Below are positions 1 through 5,126 of a stretch of DNA of 5,126 nucleotides, piece by piece. The stretch covers positions 1 to 5,126 of the forward strand of contig CAJVYZ010000252.1 of NCBI GenBank assembly GCA_913009915.1, read 5' to 3'. A program made the position numbers and the translations under genes. The notes under the pieces were generated by a model, which searched no databases, was not told the origin of the DNA, and saw only the letters and a list, made by a program, of their open reading frames with translations. This DNA comes from an uncultured Gemmatimonadota bacterium. Its GTDB lineage: Bacteria > Gemmatimonadota > Gemmatimonadetes > Gemmatimonadales > GWC2-71-9. Position 1 is the stretch's first letter. Each line of letters opens with the position of its first letter.

Positions 1-48
1 CGAGGATGACGAGTTGAGAAGACGTGAGGTAGTTTGTTTTTTTTTTTT
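1..48. other. Low-quality read-through tail with T homopolymer
   Basis: Bases 37-48 are an uninterrupted run of 12 T, directly abutting the outer end of the P5 adapter at 49. On the opposite strand this reads adapter end, then poly-A, then unstructured bases, which is the usual pattern when an Illumina read runs off the end of a short insert and past the flow-cell oligo. Bases 1-36 look like noise and show no coding signal I can recognise. I treat the whole stretch as instrument artefact, not biology. Confidence 0.9.
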
Positions 49-106
49 AATGATCCGGCGACCACCGAGCTCTACACTCTTGCCCTACACGACGCTCTTC
101 CGATCT
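49..106 (+). other. Illumina P5 / TruSeq universal adapter contamination
   Basis: These 58 bases align end to end, without gaps, to the Illumina universal (P5) adapter as I know it. There are three differences: C for A at 55, C for A at 70 and G for T at 82, all typical Illumina miscalls. The stretch ends in the diagnostic CTCTTCCGATCT at 95-106, after which insert sequence begins. Translated on the plus strand it gives the notorious contaminant peptide MIRRPPSSTLLPYTTLFRS. On the minus strand it gives IGRASCR-type residues, which form a false C-terminus on the upstream glycosyltransferase reading frame. The adapter should be trimmed, and it shows that the contig was built from untrimmed reads. 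Confidence 0.98.
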
Positions 107-890
107 GGTACAGAACCCCGCGTTGAAACACCATGTGCGATTTCACCCTCGCGAACACGCTGCCCGCAAAGGGGGAGCAGTTTTTTTCGAGATAATGGCC
201 CAGCAGCAGCATGATCGCCGGGAGACAGGGCAACAGGTACGTCGGCAGCTTGCCGCGAGACGCACTCAAGAACAGCAGACACCATCCCACCCAGATGACG
301 AGGAATCCCAATTCGGGCGTTCGCCAGGCCCGGATGCGAGGCGATGAACTGGCGAGATATTTTCCCAAAGGGAACAACAACAACCCCCACGGCATGCAGG
401 CCACGAACAAGACGGGCGCGTAATACCAGAACGGTTCCGGGTGATTCGATCCTGACAGGAACCGATTGATGTGGTGTTCCCAGAAAAAGTGCTGCACGAA
501 TCCAGGCATCCGATGAATCATGGCGATGTACCAGGGGAGAGCGATCACCGCGATCACCGCCAAATAGGCCGACCACTGCCGCAACCCCGGAGCTCGCGGA
601 TGGCGATTCAGCCACGAATAGGCCACGACCGGAGGCCCCAGGAGGGCCAACGCCACCGGCCCTTTCGTGAGGACACCCAGGCCACATAATCCGGCAGAGA
701 CAAGCCACCAGCCCCAGCGAAATCGTCCCTGCGAAATCGCAGCCAGAGCGGTGAACAAGCTGCCGGACACCAGCATGGCGAGGAGACTGTCCAGGATCAA
801 AAAGCGGCCGCAGCCGACGAACCCGATCGAGAGCGCCAACATCATCGAACCCAAAAATGCTGCTTGATGGCCGAGGAACCGGCGCCCGAC
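107..890 (-). CDS. PMT/ArnT-family membrane glycosyltransferase, internal fragment
   Basis: This is the middle of an inner-membrane glycosyltransferase of the dolichyl-phosphate-mannose mannosyltransferase (PMT_2/ArnT-like) superfamily. These enzymes move a sugar from a polyprenyl-phosphate donor to lipid A, protein or another acceptor on the outer face of the membrane. About 260 residues survive, against roughly 500-600 in complete members. Seen in order: GRRFLGHQAAFLG and RFLILDS near the N-terminal side, a long hydrophobic segment with GVLTKGPVALAL, then LPWYIAM, a lumenal-type stretch FFWEHHINRFLSG with PFWYY, and finally SASRGKLPTYLLPCLPA. These are characteristic of the family, with about six hydrophobic spans between them. 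The N-terminal catalytic loop is missing beyond the junction near 867-905. The C-terminus is cut by the adapter at 106, so the in-frame stop at 72-74 is artificial. The open frame continues upstream to 1304 only as the shadow of the helicase gene. The acceptor cannot be told from this fragment. Confidence 0.85.
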
Positions 891-2027
891 CGGCACGCCG
901 AACTCAAGGCGCAGGAGTTGGCCGAGGAAAAGGCCGAGCGCAAGCGCGTGTGGTATGTGGCGTTCACCAGAGCCATGGAGCGGTTGATCGTCTCCGGCCT
1001 CCCGGAGTGGGACCGCGACAAGGAGAATCGCATCACCCCCGGTGAGATCCTGTGGACCAGGCTCACCAGCGTGGAGTTGGAAGACGGCGCCGAGTTTTCC
1101 TATCAGAGTTGCGCCGGCGCCGGCTTCGCCGGCACCGTGCGGCTGGCCAATCCGGAGAATGTGGACGAGAGGACCGAGCACATCGCCGATGCGCTGCCGC
1201 TCGAGCAGCTCGCCACCGCGCCGGCGCCGATAGTCATGGCCACCGGTCGGCCACGCCACTCGGCCACCGAACTGCTTTCGCCCTCCTGCTGCGATAAGAA
1301 GCACTGGTTCAAGTACGTCCTCGGTGTGCGCGAGCCGCCGTCAGGCCGGACAAAGGAAGAACTGGTCGACGCCATCAGCCGCGGGCTCATCGTACACGAC
1401 GTCTTGGAGCGGCTGCGCGAGGACGTGGAGTTGGACGACTTGCTGGAAGACGCCATCACCCGCCACGACGACGACGCGCCACAGAGTGGCAGCGAGCGCG
1501 GCATCGAGTACCGCGAGCACCTGCGGGAGGAGGTCCAACTGGTGGCCGGGCACCCCGACTACCGCGCCGTGGCCGACCAGCCCACCGCCAGGCACGAGTT
1601 GGACTTTGTCTATATAAGGAATAGGGACGAGCGCTACGAGGGGAGTTTCGACCTGGCAGCGCTGGAACAGGAGCGGATCACCCTGCTCGACGTCAAAACC
1701 CCCCAGTGCGACGAGCCCATGGCCCGCAAGAAAGCCCGCGACTACGCCCCTCAGCGCGACGTGTACGTCTCGGCGGCCGAGGGGATCGGGAACATTCCGG
1801 TGGATCGATTTTGTTTTCAATTCTCGCGCGCCGAATGCCAGGTGAGCGAAACCATCTCGGCCGGCCTGCGTGACGAAATCACCAACCGTATGACCCAAGC
1901 GCGCCAGCGCCTCGAGGCGGATGACCCGCAACTCACCGCGAGTCCACGCGAATGCTACTTCTGCGGCTACAAGAAGGTCGGGTGGTGTGATGGCAGCGAG
2001 AGCAGCGGGGGCAGTGATGGAGTCTAG
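867..2027 (+). CDS. UvrD/RecB-type helicase-nuclease, C-terminal part with RecB-family nuclease domain
   Basis: This is the C-terminal ~386 residues of an ATP-dependent superfamily 1 helicase fused to a RecB-family (PD-(D/E)XK) nuclease, the class that resects double-strand breaks (RecB, AddA/AddB, AdnA/AdnB). Counting from codon TTG 864 as 1, helicase motif VI is KRVWYVAFTRAMERL at about 27-41. The nuclease follows: SATELL at 133-138, GLIVHDVLE with His178, GSFDL with Asp263, and DVKT with Asp276 and Lys278, then DYAPQRDVY. The 13-residue spacing between Asp263 and Asp276 equals that between RecB Asp1067 and Asp1080. Cys142/143 together with C364-x2-C367-x7-C375 suggest an Fe-S cluster as in AddB and Cas4, though x7 is longer than usual. 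The gene ends at TAG 2025-2027. The N-terminal helicase (Walker A and most motifs, probably 600-700 residues) is missing because the contig switches fragments near 867-905, so the left boundary is not a real start. It is co-directional with the two WYL genes, 120 bases upstream of them. Confidence 0.87.
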   Translation: MAEEPAPDRHAELKAQELAEEKAERKRVWYVAFTRAMERLIVSGLPEWDRDKENRITPGEILWTRLTSVELEDGAEFSYQSCAGAGFAGTVRLANPENVDERTEHIADALPLEQLATAPAPIVMATGRPRHSATELLSPSCCDKKHWFKYVLGVREPPSGRTKEELVDAISRGLIVHDVLERLREDVELDDLLEDAITRHDDDAPQSGSERGIEYREHLREEVQLVAGHPDYRAVADQPTARHELDFVYIRNRDERYEGSFDLAALEQERITLLDVKTPQCDEPMARKKARDYAPQRDVYVSAAEGIGNIPVDRFCFQFSRAECQVSETISAGLRDEITNRMTQARQRLEADDPQLTASPRECYFCGYKKVGWCDGSESSGGSDGV

Positions 2028-2079
2028 GCTCGTACCTGACGGTCATAGGCGGTATCGGCGCTATGGCGGAAGAACCACC

Positions 2080-2127
2080 ACTACGTCCTACGTCTTCGTC
2101 CTACGTCCCACGCCCCACGCCCCACGC
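2080..2127 (+). repeat. Degenerate heptanucleotide tandem repeat, consensus CCYACGY
   Basis: About seven units in tandem: CTACGT-type units at 2080-2106, including a shortened CTTCGT at 2094-2099, then three identical CCCACGC units at 2107-2113, 2114-2120 and 2121-2127. The array fills much of the 120-base gap between the helicase-nuclease stop and the first WYL gene and ends about 20 bases before its ATG. Its strand composition is very skewed (few G outside the ACG core). It may be a simple sequence repeat, a regulatory spacer or a dispersed intergenic repeat family. No protein is encoded by it in a convincing way. Confidence 0.85.
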
Positions 2128-2147
2128 CCCCTGTGAGATCCAATCGC

Positions 2148-3236
2148 ATGCCTAGAGATAAGTTGGCCCGCTGGCTCGACCTCATCGCCCTGCTGCTCAA
2201 CCGGCAGTACCCGGTGACGCGGGAGGAGATCTTCAACAAGGTGGCCGCGTATCGCGCCACCATACGGCCGGATGACAAGCGGTCCCACGCCTCGACCCGC
2301 CGCACCTTCGAGCGCGACAAGGACGAACTCCGGGCCCTGGGCGTCACCATCCGCACGCGCGAGATCAGCGACGCCGAGTGGGACGAACCGCGCAGCGGCT
2401 ATTCGCTGTCGGATCGGGACTTCTACCTCCCCTACCTCGAGCTGTCGGCCAACGTCGCGTCGAGCGACAGGCCGTACCCGGGCCTGACCCGGATTCCGGT
2501 GACCGACGAGGATCTCGACATCCTCGACCGGGCCACCGCCCGCATCGCCCAGCGCACCGAGTCGCCCTTGGCCGCGGCCGCCCAATCGGCCAGGCGCAAG
2601 CTGACGTTCGACCTGCCGTTCGAGTCGGTGGAGATCGAGCGCGTGCTGGCGCGGGACATGTCGGCCGACGACAGGAGCGCCCTGGCCACGCTGCAACAGG
2701 CTGTCGCGTCGCACTCGGCCGTGACCTTCGGCTACTACTCCATCGCCCGCGACGACACCGCCCAGCGGAGCGTGGAACCGTGGGGTTTGTTCTTCAGCTG
2801 GGGCCACTGGTACCTGGTGGGCCACGACCGCGACCGTGAGGCAGAGCGGGTGTTTCGTGTCGACCGCATGACTGGCGCCGTGGCGGAGCAAGGCAAGGCG
2901 GCGCGATTCGAGCCGCCGGCAGATTTCGACATTCGCTCCTACGTGGGACGGGCACCGTGGGAGCTGTCGCAGGCCGAGCCGGTTACCGTGACGGTACGGT
3001 TCGACTTTCCCGAGTCGCGCACCGTGCTGGCCCGGCAACTGGGGACGCCCACGGCCGAGGTACTCGACGACGGCGGCGCCGAGGTCGAGTTCCAGGTGCG
3101 GGAACGGGGGCCGTTTCTCAGATGGCTGCTCACCATGTCGGGATCGGCCAGAGTAGTGGGCCCCCAAGAGGTGGCGGACGATCTCGAGGCGCTGCGCAAG
3201 CGGGTACTGGCGCTGTACTCCGGGGGCGATCGGTGA
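2148..3236 (+). CDS. WYL-domain transcriptional regulator, PafB-like (first of tandem pair)
   Basis: A complete 362-residue WYL-domain regulator, cytoplasmic and DNA-binding. The N-terminal winged helix runs to about residue 75 (KLARWLDLIALLLN, VTREEIF, then RRTFERDKDELRALGV), a start very like actinobacterial PafB. A middle linker includes DRDFYLPYLEL. The WYL domain lies at about 185-260, with the name-giving triad intact as GHWYLVG (Trp221, Tyr222, Leu223) followed by RVFRVDRM. A WCX-type C-terminal domain (VTVTVRFDF ... FLRWLLTMSG) completes it. WYL domains are thought to sense ligands, single-stranded DNA or nucleotides; PafB and PafC act as a heterodimer activating DNA-damage genes in mycobacteria. 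I chose ATG 2148 because the family similarity begins there. GTG 2133 in the same frame is the alternative and would add five residues, but it abuts the tandem repeat. The upstream ribosome binding site is weak (GTGAG at 2133-2137). The stop TGA overlaps the next start. Confidence 0.93.
   Translation: MPRDKLARWLDLIALLLNRQYPVTREEIFNKVAAYRATIRPDDKRSHASTRRTFERDKDELRALGVTIRTREISDAEWDEPRSGYSLSDRDFYLPYLELSANVASSDRPYPGLTRIPVTDEDLDILDRATARIAQRTESPLAAAAQSARRKLTFDLPFESVEIERVLARDMSADDRSALATLQQAVASHSAVTFGYYSIARDDTAQRSVEPWGLFFSWGHWYLVGHDRDREAERVFRVDRMTGAVAEQGKAARFEPPADFDIRSYVGRAPWELSQAEPVTVTVRFDFPESRTVLARQLGTPTAEVLDDGGAEVEFQVRERGPFLRWLLTMSGSARVVGPQEVADDLEALRKRVLALYSGGDR
3222..3236 (+). promoter_or_regulatory. 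Coupled start: GGGGG ribosome binding site and GTGA stop/start overlap
   Basis: The G-rich tract 3222-3226 is followed six bases later by GTG 3233-3235, whose last two bases begin the TGA (3234-3236) of the upstream WYL gene. The overlap fixes the start of the second regulator and supports one transcript carrying both. Confidence 0.8.
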
Positions 3237-4168
3237 CGGCCCCGGAGCGGCTCAACCGGATCGTGTCGCTGGTGGCCGAACTGTCTCGCGACGGTGGCTC
3301 CGCCGACGGTATCTCGTTCGCCGAGCTGGCCCGGCGCTTCGGCACCACCGAGTCGGCCATCGCCGCCGATGTCCGCGCCCTGACCTCGCTGGGCGAGTCG
3401 GCGGCGGACGACTGGTTACTGTCGCTCCACCTGTGGCAGGAAGGCGACCGGTTGGCGGGCACCAGCCTGGGACCGTTTCGCCGGCCCATCCGGTTGACGC
3501 CGGAGGAAGTGTTGGCCATTAGGGTGGGGCTGGCCGCGGATCCCAAGGCAGCCGAGCGGCTGTCGCCCGATTTACGGCAAGCGTTACTGGCCGGCGGCGA
3601 TGACGATGACGCCCCGCCGGCGGTTGCCGTCGACCGAGCAAGCCTCGACGCCGACGCCATCCGCGGGCTGCTGCTCGATGCCGTCCATCTGGGCCGTAGA
3701 GTGGGCATTCGCTACCTGACACCGGGCGACGGCGAACCGCACCAGCGTACCGTGCATCCCTACCGGGTGCTGGAGGATCGCGGGTGGGTCTACCTGTCAG
3801 CCTGGTGTGAGGCCGGCGAGGGGTGGCGGAGGTTCCGGCTGGACCGGATCGTGGAAGCCGAGCTGGATGACGCTGGGTTCGACCGGCGGCCGGAGGAAGA
3901 AGTCAGCCGCGAGGCGGAGGCCGTGTTCCGGGAGCCTGACGGCAAGGCCGTGGATGACGTGCGGGTTCGGTTCGATCCCGCGGTGGCGCGCTGGCTCGAG
4001 GAGCGGTATCCGGACGGCGTGAGTGACGAGGATGGTGGATTGACGGTGACCTATCGGGTGGCGTCGCCCCACTGGTTGGTGCGGCATGTGTTGCAGTATG
4101 GGGACGCGGCGGAGGTGATGGGGCCGGAGGGGTATCGGGAGGCGGTGGTGGCGGCGGCGGGTGGGTGA
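3233..4168 (+). CDS. WYL-domain transcriptional regulator, PafC-like (second of tandem pair)
   Basis: A complete 311-residue partner of the preceding WYL protein. The GTG start at 3233 sits in GTGA, sharing bases with the upstream TGA, which implies translational coupling and roughly equal production, as expected for a heterodimer. A GGGGG tract at 3222-3226 lies six bases before it. Domains: N-terminal winged helix at about 3-60 (APERLNRIVSLVAEL, then ISFAELARRFGTTESAIAADVRAL); middle region with RPIRLTPEEVLAIRVGL; WYL domain at about 145-215 with RGWVYLSAWC followed by RRFRLDRI; and a WCX-like end (VRVRFDPAVARWLEERY ... HWLVRHVLQYG). The triad is displaced to W185-V-Y-L188, a variation in keeping with PafC-type members. 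The same frame is open further upstream to 2957, but that part is a shadow of the first WYL gene. What signal the pair senses and which genes it controls cannot be read from the sequence. Confidence 0.92.
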   Translation: MTAPERLNRIVSLVAELSRDGGSADGISFAELARRFGTTESAIAADVRALTSLGESAADDWLLSLHLWQEGDRLAGTSLGPFRRPIRLTPEEVLAIRVGLAADPKAAERLSPDLRQALLAGGDDDDAPPAVAVDRASLDADAIRGLLLDAVHLGRRVGIRYLTPGDGEPHQRTVHPYRVLEDRGWVYLSAWCEAGEGWRRFRLDRIVEAELDDAGFDRRPEEEVSREAEAVFREPDGKAVDDVRVRFDPAVARWLEERYPDGVSDEDGGLTVTYRVASPHWLVRHVLQYGDAAEVMGPEGYREAVVAAAGG

Positions 4169-4181
4169 TCGCGTTCGATCA
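4166..4181. other. Perfect inverted repeat over the stop codon of the second WYL gene
   Basis: TGATCG at 4166-4171 and CGATCA at 4176-4181 are perfect inverted repeats around the four-base centre CGTT. The left arm includes the TGA stop. It could be a small hairpin at the 3' end of the transcript or a chance palindrome. There is no T tract after it. Confidence 0.5.
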
Positions 4182-4204
4182 TGTTTCCGGGGTTGATCCG
4201 ATAG

Positions 4205-4228
4205 GCCTGCCGGCGAGAGCCGGCGGGC
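4205..4228. other. Strong 10-bp stem-loop with GAGA (GNRA) tetraloop
   Basis: Arm 4205-4214 pairs with 4219-4228 over ten base pairs, nearly all G-C with one G-U, closing a GAGA tetraloop at 4215-4218. It lies 37 bases after the WYL gene stop and could terminate or stabilise that mRNA. The missing U tract argues against a classical intrinsic terminator. It may also be the first helix of the structured region that follows. Confidence 0.7.
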
Positions 4229-4269
4229 TGAGGAAGAGCGTTGGCGCGAAGCGGCACACGCTCAAACCC

Positions 4270-4354
4270 CGGCTCGGCGCCTTCGGCGGGAAGCCCTGAA
4301 GGGCTCGCGTCCTTCAGGACGACTCGCGTAACGCCGAGCCGACGCTTCAGCGTC
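4270..4354. other. Structured hairpin cluster before the EEP gene (candidate leader RNA or palindromic repeat)
   Basis: A perfect 10-bp outer pairing joins 4270-4279 (CGGCTCGGCG) and 4332-4341. Inside it are two compact hairpins: 4292-4305 (AGCCC, loop TGAA, GGGCT) and 4308-4321 (CGTCC, loop TTCA, GGACG). Just outside is a third, 4341-4354 (GACGC, loop TTCA, GCGTC), which shares base 4341 with the outer stem. CTCGCGT occurs twice, at 4304-4310 and 4323-4329. The cluster ends eleven bases before a good ribosome binding site. It may be a cis-acting leader of the downstream gene or a REP-like intergenic palindrome family; the matching TGAA/TTCA loops favour the latter. I do not recognise it as a known riboswitch. 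Confidence 0.55.
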
Positions 4355-4364
4355 AGAATCATCC

Positions 4365-4372
4365 TAAGGGGG
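4365..4372 (+). promoter_or_regulatory. Ribosome binding site TAAGGGGG for GTG 4378
   Basis: TAAGGGGG differs by one base from the ideal TAAGGAGG and is separated by five bases from GTG 4378. It is the best ribosome binding site in the window and decides in favour of this non-ATG start for the EEP fragment. Confidence 0.8.
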
Positions 4373-4377
4373 AACCA

Positions 4378-5126
<749 letters not shown>

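Noticed and set aside
891..1304. Upstream extension of the minus-strand glycosyltransferase frame (first ~138 residues of a 410-residue frame)
   Set aside because: It is the antisense of the helicase-nuclease gene, lacks hydrophobic spans or family motifs, and is rich in G, R, H and L as expected of a GC-rich shadow.
2080..2127. CRISPR array
   Set aside because: The units are seven bases long with no spacers, so it is a simple tandem repeat.
2088..3167. 359-residue minus-strand open frame
   Set aside because: It is antisense to the first WYL gene, has shadow-type composition, shows no recognisable domain, and begins inside the gene's 3' part.
2957..3232. N-terminal extension of the second WYL gene to a GTG at 2957
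   Set aside because: It overlaps the WCX domain of the first WYL gene and its translation is low-complexity shadow; family similarity begins right after GTG 3233.
4205..4228. Intrinsic terminator
   Set aside because: The stem is strong but is followed by GAGGAAGAG-type sequence with no T tract on the plus strand, so I list it only as a stem-loop.
4051..4362. 103-residue minus-strand frame across the hairpin region
   Set aside because: It overlaps the end of the second WYL gene and translates palindromic sequence; no start signal or domain could be seen.

Overview
The window is almost certainly a chimeric metagenomic or environmental Illumina assembly, not one continuous piece of a genome. 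Bases 1-106 are sequencing artefact: noise, a T run, then a nearly intact Illumina P5/TruSeq universal adapter at 49-106. The rest reads as at least three unrelated fragments joined at places where a recognisable protein stops mid-domain and another starts mid-domain.

Layout: (a) 107 to about 890, minus strand: the middle of an integral-membrane PMT/ArnT-type glycosyltransferase, cut by the adapter on one side and by a junction on the other. (b) About 867 to 4168, plus strand, strongly GC-rich: the C-terminal part of a UvrD/RecB-type helicase-nuclease (helicase motif VI, RecB-family nuclease domain, likely Fe-S cysteines), a short heptanucleotide tandem repeat, and two complete WYL-domain regulators that overlap by a GTGA start/stop and resemble the PafB-PafC pair. 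This is the only intact genetic neighbourhood here. (c) 4169-4377: a gene-free stretch packed with hairpins. (d) 4378 to about 4500, plus strand, moderate GC: the first ~40 codons of an endonuclease/exonuclease/phosphatase (EEP) family protein with a good ribosome binding site. (e) About 4497-5126, minus strand, clearly AT-richer: the catalytic middle of GDP-mannose 4,6-dehydratase, open at the window edge.

Organism: the helicase-WYL-WYL block looks like a GC-rich soil or sediment bacterium (Actinobacteriota or Gemmatimonadota would fit; this is inference). The gmd piece has a different composition and probably comes from another genome.

Working together: only the helicase-nuclease and the two WYL proteins can be argued to share a function. 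PafBC-type WYL pairs activate DNA-damage genes in actinobacteria, and the nuclease-helicase belongs to the double-strand-break end-processing class, so a damage-response or defence module is a reasonable hypothesis. The PMT, EEP and gmd fragments should not be read as neighbours of that module.
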